Shown here: piece after piece, positions 52,099-60,571 of the stretch | Layout of the letters: every line of letters starts with the position of its first letter | Position numbering within the stretch: the stretch's first letter is position 1 | Source: Luteibacter aegosomatissinici | Lineage (GTDB): Bacteria; Pseudomonadota; Gammaproteobacteria; Xanthomonadales; Rhodanobacteraceae | Reading direction: 5' to 3' | Length of the DNA: 64,000 nt | Assembly (NCBI RefSeq): GCF_023078495.1 | Contig: NZ_CP095742.1 | Coordinates: 2,790,001-2,854,000, forward strand | The notes under the pieces: generated by a model | The model's database searches: none | Seen by the model: the letters and a program-made list of their open reading frames with translations, nothing else | What the model was told of the DNA's origin: nothing | Made by a program: the position numbers and the translations under genes

Positions 52099-53079
52099 AT
52101 GAAACGGCTGTCCATTGTCGCTGCCCTCGCCCTCACGCTTGCGCCCCCTGTCTTCGCTGGCCATCCGACGGTGCCAGCGCAGGCCGTGTCTGATACGGCG
52201 CTCGTCCGCGCCCTACCCGGCTTTGCCAGCAAGATGGCGACGGTCAATGGCGTGCGTCTGCATTACGTCATCGGCGGACGGGGACCACTGGTCATCTTGC
52301 TGCCTGGCTGGCCTGAGACCTGGTGGTCCTATCACAAGACGATGCCGGAACTGGCAAAGACACACCGGGTCATCAGCGTCGACCTGCGCGGCATGGGCGC
52401 TTCCGACAAGCCGGCGGGTGGCTTTGACAAGAAGACGATGGCCAACGACATCGCGGCGCTCATCACACAGGTTGGCGACGGCAACGCGGACGTCGTGGGG
52501 CACGACATCGGCGCGATGGTGGCCTTCAGTCTCGCGGCAAACCATCCCGAACTGGTCAGGAAGCTCGTTTTGCTCGACGTGGGCCATCCCTCAAAAGGGT
52601 ACTTGCAGTTGAAGATGCTGCCTGACGCCGGAACCTTCAACGACAAGATTGACGAGGACCACCCGTACCTGTGGTGGTTTGCCTTCCACCAGGTCAAGGG
52701 CTTGCCCGAAGACCTCATGGAAGGGCGCGAGGACCGCGAGCAAGCGTGGTTCTTCCGCTACATGACAAAGAACGAAGCGGCCATCGATGCGCGCGACCGC
52801 GCCGTGTACGCCGCCGCCTACGCGAGCCGGGACGCCATCCGTGCGTCCAATGGCTGGTATCAGACGTTCAACCAGGACATCGCCGACTCGGAGACCTACG
52901 GCAAGCTCCCGATGCCGGTCCTCGGGCTTGGTGGTCCGGGGTATGCGCGCCTGAAGGCCTTCCTTGAAGCAACGGCAGCCATGTCGACCACGTACCGCGT
53001 CGAAGGCAGCGGCCATTTCATCGCCGAGGAAAAGCCCGATGCGCTGCTGACCTACCTCACGGAGTTCCTCAATCAATGA
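52099..53079 (+). CDS. Exported epoxide-hydrolase-like alpha/beta hydrolase
   Basis: A 326-residue protein with a signal peptide (cleavage about residue 20). The core has PGWP at 69-72 (an HGxP-type oxyanion motif lacking the histidine), DLRGMGASDKP, and the nucleophile D136 in GHDIGAMVAF, which marks epoxide hydrolases and haloacetate dehalogenases rather than serine esterases. GSGHFIAEEKP carries the histidine. Its stop overlaps the start of the next gene (ATGA). It opens a plus-strand series running to 57289. Confidence 0.87.
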   Translation: MKRLSIVAALALTLAPPVFAGHPTVPAQAVSDTALVRALPGFASKMATVNGVRLHYVIGGRGPLVILLPGWPETWWSYHKTMPELAKTHRVISVDLRGMGASDKPAGGFDKKTMANDIAALITQVGDGNADVVGHDIGAMVAFSLAANHPELVRKLVLLDVGHPSKGYLQLKMLPDAGTFNDKIDEDHPYLWWFAFHQVKGLPEDLMEGREDREQAWFFRYMTKNEAAIDARDRAVYAAAYASRDAIRASNGWYQTFNQDIADSETYGKLPMPVLGLGGPGYARLKAFLEATAAMSTTYRVEGSGHFIAEEKPDALLTYLTEFLNQ

Positions 53080-53762
53080 AAATCCTCTTTGTCATCACCA
53101 GCGCTCCGCTCGGCACCTGGCTTGCCGAGGTCACCCGCCCTTTCTGGCATCTCTCCGAGCGCGGCCACGACATCACCTTTGCAAGTCCGGCAGGTGGGAA
53201 AATCATCTGGGACAGACTGAGCGACCCGGCAACGGACGGCTCGTTTGAAGCCGACGACCTTGTCAGCAAGGGCTTCCTGTCGGACTCCGCGCTGGTGGCA
53301 CGCCTTGGCAATACGACACGTCTTGCCGACATCGACCCCGCGCAATTCGATGCCATCCATGTGGCGGGCGGCACCGGCGCGGCAGTCGACCTTTACCCGA
53401 ATGCAGACCTTGCGCGCCTCTTCGAGCACTTCTGGGCAACCGGCAAGGTCGTCGGGACCATCTGCCACGGCTCCATCGCACTGGCCAACAACCCTGACCG
53501 GGTGGCCGGACGCACGGCGACGGGCTTTACGCTCGCCGAGGACATCCAGGCCGAGTCCATCTACGGCCCGAAATTCATCCCGTTTTACCCGCAACCGGTC
53601 ATGGAAGAGGCGGGAATCGCCTTTGTCCATGTCGAGCCGCAGGGCGTCCGCGTTGTCGTTGACGGACGGCTTGTCACCGGCCAGAACCAGCAGTCGGCCT
53701 CCGAGTACGCGCTCGTCTTCCAGCAGCTTCTCACCGGCAAGCGGCCGGTCCTCGTCGCCTGA
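53076..53762 (+). CDS. DJ-1/PfpI family protein (Hsp31-like)
   Basis: A 228-residue protein with the nucleophile elbow TICHGS (C130, H131) and E18 near the N-terminus, as in Hsp31-type glyoxalase III and chaperones. The family converts reactive dicarbonyls such as methylglyoxal or protects proteins from them. The ATG overlaps the hydrolase stop by 4 bases, so the two are coupled. It lies in the same plus-strand series as SRPBCC, esterase, OsmC and crotonase genes. Confidence 0.88.
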   Translation: MKILFVITSAPLGTWLAEVTRPFWHLSERGHDITFASPAGGKIIWDRLSDPATDGSFEADDLVSKGFLSDSALVARLGNTTRLADIDPAQFDAIHVAGGTGAAVDLYPNADLARLFEHFWATGKVVGTICHGSIALANNPDRVAGRTATGFTLAEDIQAESIYGPKFIPFYPQPVMEEAGIAFVHVEPQGVRVVVDGRLVTGQNQQSASEYALVFQQLLTGKRPVLVA

Positions 53763-53777
53763 ACCCGGAACCGCGCC

Positions 53778-54209
53778 ATGGCCATGTTCCCGCAGTTTGT
53801 CACCATCGTCGCCCGGCAGCCCATCGACGCGAGTGCCCCACAGGCCTGGGCGCGCATCGGCGACTTTGCCGACGCCGGCCGCTTTCTCGGCACCACCAGC
53901 CGCGTGGTCGAGGGAGACGGCAACCTCGGGTCCATCCGGACGGTCGGTGATGCCGTCGTCGAGGTGATGGTGGGCCAGACCAGAACGTCTTACACCTACG
54001 CCCAGCTCGAAGGGCCCATGGCGCTGCGCTCTTACCACGGCTGCCTGTCGGTTGAAGCGACCGGTCCGGCGCAGTGCCTGCTGACCTGGGCGCTGACGTA
54101 CGACCAGACGCAGGCCTCGGACGCGCAGCGCGGCGAGGAATTCGAACGGCTGACCCGGCGCTTTGAAGGCGGGGCCCTGGCCATGAAAGCCCATGCGGAA
54201 ACCCCCTGA
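53778..54209 (+). CDS. SRPBCC (polyketide cyclase/START-like) family protein
   Basis: A 143-residue protein beginning with IVARQPIDASAPQAWARIGDFADAGRFLG, the typical first strand and helix of the SRPBCC fold, and ending with a long C-terminal helix (GEEFERLTRRFEGGALAMKAHA). It likely binds a hydrophobic small molecule; the ligand is not predictable. It is 15 bp after the DJ-1 gene. A second ATG two codons in is possible. Confidence 0.8.
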   Translation: MAMFPQFVTIVARQPIDASAPQAWARIGDFADAGRFLGTTSRVVEGDGNLGSIRTVGDAVVEVMVGQTRTSYTYAQLEGPMALRSYHGCLSVEATGPAQCLLTWALTYDQTQASDAQRGEEFERLTRRFEGGALAMKAHAETP

Positions 54210-54292
54210 CGCTTGCCGTGTCCGGCCCGGGGGCGGGGGGACCGCCGGTTCGGACCGGGCTGATTTTTCCTCCCCAACCGAGTCCTCCCATC

Positions 54293-55837
54293 GTGCCCTT
54301 TCCCTTCCACCGCGCCCGCCTGACCCTCGCCCTTGCATGCGGCCTTACCAGCCTGCCTGCGCTCGCCGCCGGCAACCCGCCCTGGGTCGGTACCTGGGGT
54401 GTGGCCCCCGTGCCCATGGGGCCCGTCAACTACGGAGGGAAGACGCTCCGGGAGATTGTCCACACCAGCGTCGCCGGAACCCGGGTACGACTGCGCTTTT
54501 CCAACGCGTTCGGCGACGCGCCCCTCGTCATCAGTGATGTCCACCTGGCGCTCAATCCATCGGGGTCGACGGTTGATGGTGCCACCGACCGCGTTGCCAC
54601 CTTCGGCGGACAGCATTCGGTGACCATCCCCGTGGGCCGGACGGCTGCGACTGACGCTGTCGACATGCCCATTCCTGCATCGGGCGACGTCGCGGTGAGT
54701 TTTTATGTGCCCGAGGCGACGAACGTGGTCACGGGCCACAGCTACAGCAACCAGTCCAAGTGGGTCGCCAACGGGGACGTCAGTGGCCAGCCCGAGCTGC
54801 AGGCGAGTGAGGAAGGCGACTACCAGTTCCTCCTCAACATGGACGTCCAGGGCGACGGCCTCCAGGGCACGCTCGTTGCCCTTGGCGCGTCGGCGACCGA
54901 TGGTTTTGCCTCGACCTATGGCGCCAACCACCGGTATCCGAACGTTCTTGCCAGTCGACTGAATGCGGCCGGCATGAAGGTCGGCATCATCAACGAGGGC
55001 ATCAGCGGCAACGGGCTCATCAACGGCGGCCCCAATGTGCTCGACCGCTTTGCGCGCGATGTCTTCGACCAGCCCGGCGTGCGGTGGGTGATTTTCTCCG
55101 ATGCACCGATGAACGACATCCTCCCGGTTGCCGCCAACGCAACCGCCGACGACATGATTGCCGCCTACCGGACGCTTATTGCCGAGGCGCATGCGCGGGA
55201 CATCAAGTTTTACTGCACGACGATGCCGACGTTCCATGCGGCGGCAAACTGGTCAGCGGAAGGACAGAAACGCGCCGATGCGCTCAATGCCTTCATGCTC
55301 TCGCCGGACAGTGGCTGCGACGGTGTCGTTGACCTCCACAAGGTCCTCGAAGACCCCAACCGCCCAACCTACACATTGCCGGCCTATGTCGCCTCAGACA
55401 ACCTCCACCCGTCCGACGCCGGCTACCAGGCGTTTGCCAACGCCATCAATCTTGCCGACTTCCCGCCCGTGAGCCTCGCACCGGTTGCGCTGCCTGCCTC
55501 GTGCGGTGCCATCGAGCCCGGCGAAGGCCTGCGGCCCGGAGAGTCGCTGCGATCTTGCGATGGCGCCCATGCCCTGACCCTGCGCACCGACGGCAACCTC
55601 GTCGTGACCTCGGGGACGACCACCCTCATCGACACGGGAACGGCCGGCTCGGACGCTGCCGAGGCGTACCTGACGCCGGACGGCAACTTCGAACTCCGGG
55701 GCGCGGTTGGTGAACTGCTCTGGGCGTCCGGTTCCGGCGGCCAGACGGGTGCGCACATGTATCTCCAGCAAGACGGCAACCTCGTCATCTACGCTCCGCA
55801 GGGGCCGGTCTGGGCCACGAACACCGCCGGACGGTAG
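54293..55837 (+). CDS. Secreted SGNH esterase with C-terminal lectin-like domain
   Basis: A 514-residue exported protein. The GTG start at 54293 begins a signal peptide (HRARLTLALACGLTSLPALAAG); no ribosome site is evident, so the start is uncertain. A galactose-binding-like N-terminal part (about 25-190) precedes an SGNH hydrolase domain: block I reads GASATDG in place of GDS, the glycine/asparagine block is SDAPMND, and the C-terminal DNLHPSDAGYQ carries the D and H. Residues about 400-514 are a bulb-type lectin-like domain (TLRTDGNLVV, YLQQDGNLVIYAPQGPVWATN) shared with the glycosidase at 61736. Its target is probably an extracellular acylated polysaccharide. Confidence 0.85.
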   Translation: MPFPFHRARLTLALACGLTSLPALAAGNPPWVGTWGVAPVPMGPVNYGGKTLREIVHTSVAGTRVRLRFSNAFGDAPLVISDVHLALNPSGSTVDGATDRVATFGGQHSVTIPVGRTAATDAVDMPIPASGDVAVSFYVPEATNVVTGHSYSNQSKWVANGDVSGQPELQASEEGDYQFLLNMDVQGDGLQGTLVALGASATDGFASTYGANHRYPNVLASRLNAAGMKVGIINEGISGNGLINGGPNVLDRFARDVFDQPGVRWVIFSDAPMNDILPVAANATADDMIAAYRTLIAEAHARDIKFYCTTMPTFHAAANWSAEGQKRADALNAFMLSPDSGCDGVVDLHKVLEDPNRPTYTLPAYVASDNLHPSDAGYQAFANAINLADFPPVSLAPVALPASCGAIEPGEGLRPGESLRSCDGAHALTLRTDGNLVVTSGTTTLIDTGTAGSDAAEAYLTPDGNFELRGAVGELLWASGSGGQTGAHMYLQQDGNLVIYAPQGPVWATNTAGR

Positions 55838-55948
55838 TCCATTCCGGCGCGACGGCCCGCAGGTTCTTCCGCCGCAGTCTGCTGCAATAACAAAAGCGAC
55901 TCCCCGTCTAGCCTGCGGACTTCTCCCCCCAACCCTCGGAGCAACACC

Positions 55949-56377
55949 ATGAAGGCAACCGGCATTTCCACCTGGGCAGGCAACTGGAAGCAAGGCAAGG
56001 GCACCCTGTCGACGACCACCGACACGTTCAAGGACAAGCCCTACAGCTTTTCCAGTCGCTTCGAAGGCACGCCGGGCGGCAGCCCCGAGGAACTCCTTGC
56101 CGTCGCCCAGGCAGGCTGCTTCAACCAGGCGCTCGCCAACAACTTCGGCATGATTGGCTTTGAGGCCGAGAGCATCAAGACCTCGGCGACGGTCGAGCTC
56201 GGCTATGGCGAAAACGGCCACCCGGCCATTCTCGGCATTGCCATCACCACCGAAGCCAAGGTCCCGGGCATTGCCAAGGACAAGTTCGACTATTGCGTCG
56301 AACGGGCGCGCACGACGTGCACCATCGCCCTCCTGCTCAAGGTCGACCTTGGCATGACCGCGACGCTGCTGGCCTGA
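55949..56377 (+). CDS. OsmC-family peroxidase 2
   Basis: A 142-residue paralog of the protein at 50497-50928 with C57, C116 and C124 at identical numbers and the same AGCFNQALANNFGM block. Its role is reduction of organic hydroperoxides. It is followed by a terminator (56388-56418) and then a crotonase gene. Why the locus keeps two very similar OsmC proteins in different operons is not evident; different induction is one possibility, since only the first has an operator nearby. Confidence 0.9.
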   Translation: MKATGISTWAGNWKQGKGTLSTTTDTFKDKPYSFSSRFEGTPGGSPEELLAVAQAGCFNQALANNFGMIGFEAESIKTSATVELGYGENGHPAILGIAITTEAKVPGIAKDKFDYCVERARTTCTIALLLKVDLGMTATLLA

Positions 56378-56387
56378 GGCCTTTTTC

Positions 56388-56418
56388 GGGCCGGTGCCCT
56401 GCCCCGGCCCCCTCTTTT
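56388..56418 (+). terminator. Intrinsic terminator after OsmC 2
   Basis: GGGCCGG (56388-56394) and CCGGCCC (56404-56410) form a GC stem followed by CCTCTTTT. Confidence 0.7.
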
Positions 56419-56449
56419 GCTCGGCGTCGCGCACGCCAGGAGAATCCCC

Positions 56450-57289
56450 ATGTTTCTCGATACCTTCAAACCCCAGCACTTCAAGCTGACGGCTGTGACC
56501 CCGCAGTACTGGAAGGTCGCTTTCGACAACCCGCCGGTCAACGTCATCGGCACGCAGATGATTAAGGAGCTCAAGGAGCTCCTGACCGAACTCGAGTCGA
56601 ACAAGACCGTCAACGTCGTCGTGTTCGAAAGCGCGGACCCGGACTTTTACCTCGCCCATTACGACCTCGCCGCCAACCATGCCGCCACGGAAGCGTTGCC
56701 GAGCAAGACCGGCTTTGCTGCCTGGGTTGATGTGACGGTGCGCCTGTCGCACCTCCATGCCGTGACCGTGGCCGCCATCCGGGGCATTGCTCGTGGCGCC
56801 GGCAGCGAGTTCGCGCTTGCGGCCGACATCCGCTTCGGCAGCCGTGAGAAGGCCATCCTTGGCCAGATGGAAGTCGGCTTCACGGCCGTTGCCGGCGGTG
56901 GCGCCCCGGGACGTCTTCCGGGACTCGTTGGCCGCGCCCGCGCGTTTGAAATCCTGCTCAGCGGTGAGGACTACCCGGCGGAACTCGCCGAGAAGTACGG
57001 CTACATCAACCGTGCCATCGACGACGACAAGTTCGAAGCGTTTGTCGATGCGTGGGCACTTCGCGTGTCGAAGTGGGACTTCCGTGTCATCACCGAGCTC
57101 AAGGACTACATCAACAAGTACACGCGTCTTCCGGATTCGGAATTCCCGCTGCACTCCGATGCGTTCTGGGGGGCGGCAAAGCTCCCGCAGTTCGGTTCGG
57201 TCACCCGTCAGCTGATGGAAAAGGGCCTGCAGACCCGTGGCGAGCTCGAGTACAACCTCGGCCGTGACATCGGCGACATCGTTCCGTAA
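56450..57289 (+). CDS. Enoyl-CoA hydratase/isomerase (crotonase) family protein
   Basis: A 279-residue crotonase-fold protein. FESADPDFYLAHYDL is the A-x-x-D-like substrate loop and GIARGAGSEFALAADIRF the second oxyanion strand. The usual catalytic glutamates are not clearly placed: GQMEVGFTAVAGGGAPGRL has one glutamate. The precise reaction (hydratase, isomerase or other) cannot be assigned. AGGAGA lies 6-8 bases before the ATG. It is closed by a perfect hairpin (57299-57335). Confidence 0.85.
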   Translation: MFLDTFKPQHFKLTAVTPQYWKVAFDNPPVNVIGTQMIKELKELLTELESNKTVNVVVFESADPDFYLAHYDLAANHAATEALPSKTGFAAWVDVTVRLSHLHAVTVAAIRGIARGAGSEFALAADIRFGSREKAILGQMEVGFTAVAGGGAPGRLPGLVGRARAFEILLSGEDYPAELAEKYGYINRAIDDDKFEAFVDAWALRVSKWDFRVITELKDYINKYTRLPDSEFPLHSDAFWGAAKLPQFGSVTRQLMEKGLQTRGELEYNLGRDIGDIVP

Positions 57290-57298
57290 GACTCGGCT

Positions 57299-57335
57299 GG
57301 ACAAAGGGCGCCATCAACGGCGGCGCCCTTTGTCC
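57299..57335 (+). terminator. Perfect 14-bp stem hairpin after the crotonase gene
   Basis: GGACAAAGGGCGCC (57299-57312) and GGCGCCCTTTGTCC (57322-57335) with a 9-base loop and no T-run. It separates the crotonase gene from the convergent decayed gene. Confidence 0.7.
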
Positions 57336-57336
57336 G

Positions 57337-57890
57337 CTACCCTTCGACGACTTCGTCGAGAAGGGTCACGACGGCGTCGAGGAAGCCCGGGAGTGGCTGG
57401 AAGCTCGTGTGGGCCAGATGAAGCCGTCCGCCAAAGCCGAGTGCGGAGAGGGTCTGTTCGGCTTCAATGCCGGTTGCAACCGCCGGCCCCCAGACGGCCT
57501 CGAGCCCGATGTCACCGAAAACCGGCGCGAGGCTCAGGTTACCGAGGTTCGTCAGCAGGATTTCCGCTCCGAACACGACCGCCCAACCATCGGCCATCGC
57601 ATCAGGACTGTCGACGGCGGCGACCGCGTCGCGCACGGCCTGGATGCCGCCGGCAAGGACGCGGGTGTCGTTGAAACGGGCAAGGGCCGCCGCATACCCC
57701 GCGCATCCGACCAGATATCCGAGTCCAGCGAGTCGAGCCGGACGGTCAGTGCGTTGAGGTGCGCGCCGAGGTGCTCGGTCCAGTCGAGGAGCCGCCTCCT
57801 GACATCGATGGGTGAGAACTCGAGTAGCCAGAAGGCCTTTTCCAGACCATCGGAGGACGCGACGTGGCACGGGCAAAAGGGGATGACATG
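57337..57890 (-). pseudogene. Remnant of a condensation-domain-like acyltransferase
   Basis: The C-terminal 110 residues (GGIQAVRDAVAAVDSPDAMADG, ILLTNLGNLSLAP, LEAVWGPAVATGIEAEQTLSALGFGGRLHLAHTSFQP) match the end of condensation-domain acyltransferases of the PapA5 type. Upstream, another frame gives GLEKAFWLLEFSP, LGAHLNALTVRLDSLDSDIWSDARGM. The two join as ARGM-RAALARFND if one G is restored near 57688. The total, about 190 residues, is under half the family's length, the N-terminal and middle parts are missing, and no start codon is in frame. So it is a truncated remnant in addition to any sequencing issue. Confidence 0.65.
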
Positions 57891-57941
57891 GCGGCGACCT
57901 CGGCGCGACGGGCACCCGAGTGCCCGCCGCGCAACTGCGGG

Positions 57942-58733
57942 TTACTTGTGGCTTGCGGCCTCTTCGATGGTCTTGACCAGACCCGGCACGTCGGTGATGA
58001 ACGGCGTGTGGCCGGTCTTGAGCGTCGTCTCACTGCGCACCGGCGTTCCCGCAACCATGCGCGCCTGCAGGGACGGGCTCACGACCTGGTCGAGGGAGGT
58101 GTGCACGTAGACCTTGTCGACCGAACCGAAGGCAGCGGCGGTGAGCTTGACCGGCGTTGCCAGCGGAGCCAGCGGCTCGTCGATAATCTGGTCGGGAATC
58201 ATCTTCTTGACAGCGTCCGGTGCATCATTGGCAAACAGGTCCGCACGCGCCGAGCGCTCGATGGACGCCACGCCATGCTCCTTGTCAATGACCAGATGCG
58301 GGCCAATCTTGGCATCCGCGTCGGTCTGGGCAAGGCTCATGAGCGACTCGCCGTCCTTGGGCAAATAGGCGGCAAGATAGACCAGTGTGCGCACCTTTTT
58401 CGGGGCCGCCTCGGCCACATCAGAGATGACAATGCCACCGAAGCTGTGACCGACAAGGACGACAGGGGTTTTGCTCTTGTCGATGGCCTTGATGACCGTG
58501 TCACGGTAGAGGTCGAGGCTGACCTTGTCAGGAGTGGCCGGGTTGCCCGGGCGACCTGGCAGGTCGGGCGCAATGACCGTGTAGCCGTCGGCCTTGAGCT
58601 GAGCGGTGACGCCCTGCCAGACCTGCGCATTCTCGAACGCACCGTGGACGAGCGCGATGGTCGGCTTGGTGGCGGCTTCGGCGCCGCCGGCAGCGACCAT
58701 GGCACCCAGTGCAACAATTGAAGCAATCTTCAT
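57942..58733 (-). CDS. Exported alpha/beta hydrolase, paralog of the 14274 gene
   Basis: A 263-residue protein with a signal peptide ending near AEA-A (residue 21). It has TIALVHGAFENAQVWQGV, nucleophile S97 (GHSFGG) and histidine in TGHTPFITDVPG, the same arrangement as the protein at 14274-15047. The family includes esterases acting on small hydrophobic esters. The start at 58733 is chosen to begin the signal peptide; no good ribosome site is present. It is divergent from the AraC gene at 58775, 41 bp away. Confidence 0.86.
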   Translation of the reverse strand: MKIASIVALGAMVAAGGAEAATKPTIALVHGAFENAQVWQGVTAQLKADGYTVIAPDLPGRPGNPATPDKVSLDLYRDTVIKAIDKSKTPVVLVGHSFGGIVISDVAEAAPKKVRTLVYLAAYLPKDGESLMSLAQTDADAKIGPHLVIDKEHGVASIERSARADLFANDAPDAVKKMIPDQIIDEPLAPLATPVKLTAAAFGSVDKVYVHTSLDQVVSPSLQARMVAGTPVRSETTLKTGHTPFITDVPGLVKTIEEAASHK

Positions 58734-58774
58734 GATGGTGTCTCGGTTGGAAGGACACACACGAGGTGGGATGC

Positions 58775-59659
58775 ATGCAAGCCGAACCAAATGACCCAAA
58801 CACCAGCGTTGATGACATCACGTCCAAACGTGTCACACATGCCCCCGATGTGCTGTCGCAGGTGCTGACCTGGGTTCGCCTGCGGGGCGAGGCGGTTTTC
58901 CCGAGGGCCATCCCAGCAGGGCAGTCGATGTCCTCGCGGGGAGGCGCCGGATGCTTTTTCTTTATCAGTGAGGGCGAATGCCGGATTGACACCGACGACG
59001 GTTCGACCACGCGAGCCGTGGCTGGCGACCTTGTCTTGTTGCCCACCGGTGCAGCCCACCGTCTTACCGCTGTGACCGCGTTGAACTGTGTCGAAGGCGC
59101 CTACCGCTATGATGGCGACGGACTGCCGCCCGTCCTCGCCGCGCTGCCTTCCTGCGTGCATATTTCCAATGCCGGCCGGGTCCCGGACTGGCTCGGCGCG
59201 CTCACGCATTTCCTGCTGGAAGAATCACGTCAAATTGAACCGGGCTCGTCCCTGATGGTCTCCCGTCTCGTCGACGTGCTGGTTATCCGTGCACTGCGCG
59301 CCTGGGCGACGGAAGGCGATGGCCGATTCGGTCGCCTGGCTGGGCTGACCGACGAGCGCGTCGGTCGGGCGCTTCGTGCCATGCACGATGCGCCCCTTCG
59401 CCGATGGACGGTCGCGGAGCTTGCGCACATCTCGGCCATGTCGCGCTCGGGCTTTGCGGAGCGGTTTGTTACCAAAGTCGGCGAAGCCCCGCTGCGCTAT
59501 CTCGCCCGCTGGCGACTACACATGGCCGCTGAGATGTTGCGGAGCGGGATGCGCATCGGCGAAGTCGCCGGACGCATCGGCTACTCGTCGGACGCAGCCT
59601 TCAGCCGCGCCTTCAAGGCCTGCTTTGGCGAGCGTCCAGGGGAGCGGCGGGCGTCGTAA
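58775..59659 (+). CDS. AraC-family regulator with cupin sensor
   Basis: A 294-residue protein. The N-terminal half (LSQVLTWVRLRGEAVFPRA, FFFISEGECRID, LVLLPTGAAHRLT) is a Cupin_6-type sensor as in many AraC repressors of hydrolase and oxidoreductase genes. The C-terminus holds WTVAELAHISAMSRSGFAERF and GEVAGRIGYSSDAAFSRAFKACFG. The ATG at 58775 has AGGTGGG upstream. Sitting 41 bp from the divergent hydrolase gene, it probably controls it. Confidence 0.88.
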   Translation: MQAEPNDPNTSVDDITSKRVTHAPDVLSQVLTWVRLRGEAVFPRAIPAGQSMSSRGGAGCFFFISEGECRIDTDDGSTTRAVAGDLVLLPTGAAHRLTAVTALNCVEGAYRYDGDGLPPVLAALPSCVHISNAGRVPDWLGALTHFLLEESRQIEPGSSLMVSRLVDVLVIRALRAWATEGDGRFGRLAGLTDERVGRALRAMHDAPLRRWTVAELAHISAMSRSGFAERFVTKVGEAPLRYLARWRLHMAAEMLRSGMRIGEVAGRIGYSSDAAFSRAFKACFGERPGERRAS

Positions 59660-59674
59660 CGCCCGCCTCCGGTC

Positions 59675-60571
59675 TCACAGATTGGCCGATACCGTCGCTG
59701 CGAGGTCGGGCCTCGAGGGCGTCCATCCAAGCACACCGCGCGCGTTGGTGGCGCGTACACGGGAGTTGGTGCCGAGCGCGATGCGTGGCCACAAGCCAAG
59801 CTCGGCGACAGCATCGTCCACGTTCCAGCTTTGCGTTTTGCCACCAAAGCCCAGCGAATGGCTGACGGCGACGGCCACGTCCCGCATTGCAAGCTCACCG
59901 CTCTCGGCAAAATAAAATAACGCGGACGGCGCACGTTCAACGGCCAGGAGGTAGAGGTCGACGAGGTCTGCGATGTGGACGTTCGACCAGATGCTCCTGC
60001 CCTCGCCGATGTACACCCCTGCCCCGACCTCGGTGGATTTCTTTCGCAGTTTGGGAATCTCGTCGCTGTCGGCCTTCTCACCCAGTCCCTGCCCGTAGAC
60101 CATCGTCGGGCAGATGACGGCGGTGCGCATGCCACGGAAGATGCCGGCGGCACGCACAAGACGGTCAATTTCGTTCCTCGGCGACCGGTTGAGCAGCATC
60201 TGGAAGGGCATATCATCGGCGTAGACTGTCGATTCGGCGTACATCCCTGCTGCATCATCGCCCACGATGCTCGACCCACTCGTGTGGATGAGCATCTTGC
60301 CGGTGCCCGAGAGCGACTCGATGAGCGCGTGAGCGGCCCAGAAATGGTCCGAGCTTGCCGCGTTGATGGTTACGTCGACCCAGTTGGCGAGTCTGCCAAG
60401 CAACTCGGTGTCGTCTAGGGCGCCGAGGACGGGCTCGATGCCTGCTGAGCGGTGGGATACGACGCTCTCGCGACGGCGGACAAGCCCGCGCACCTCATGG
60501 CCTTGCGCGCGCAGATTTACGGCAACCGACCCGCCAATGTATCGGGACGTGCCGGTGACAAAAACCTTCAT
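59675..60571 (-). CDS. NAD(P)-dependent epimerase/reductase, extended SDR
   Basis: A 298-residue protein with a Rossmann motif VTGTSRYIGGSVAVNLRAQGHEV at residues 4-26, INAASSDHFWAAHALIESL, a TSGSSIVGDD segment where the active serine lies, and a C-terminal domain with GVLGWTPSRPDL. It resembles NAD-dependent epimerases and dihydroflavonol-4-reductase-like proteins; the YxxxK pair is not clear. GGGA precedes the ATG at 60571. The upstream gene reads across this start in another frame, see 60495-61286. Confidence 0.82.
   Translation of the reverse strand: MKVFVTGTSRYIGGSVAVNLRAQGHEVRGLVRRRESVVSHRSAGIEPVLGALDDTELLGRLANWVDVTINAASSDHFWAAHALIESLSGTGKMLIHTSGSSIVGDDAAGMYAESTVYADDMPFQMLLNRSPRNEIDRLVRAAGIFRGMRTAVICPTMVYGQGLGEKADSDEIPKLRKKSTEVGAGVYIGEGRSIWSNVHIADLVDLYLLAVERAPSALFYFAESGELAMRDVAVAVSHSLGFGGKTQSWNVDDAVAELGLWPRIALGTNSRVRATNARGVLGWTPSRPDLAATVSANL

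Noticed and set aside
55394-57304. A 636-codon minus-strand frame opposite the esterase, OsmC and crotonase genes
   Set aside because: It spans three recognisable plus-strand genes and their terminators.
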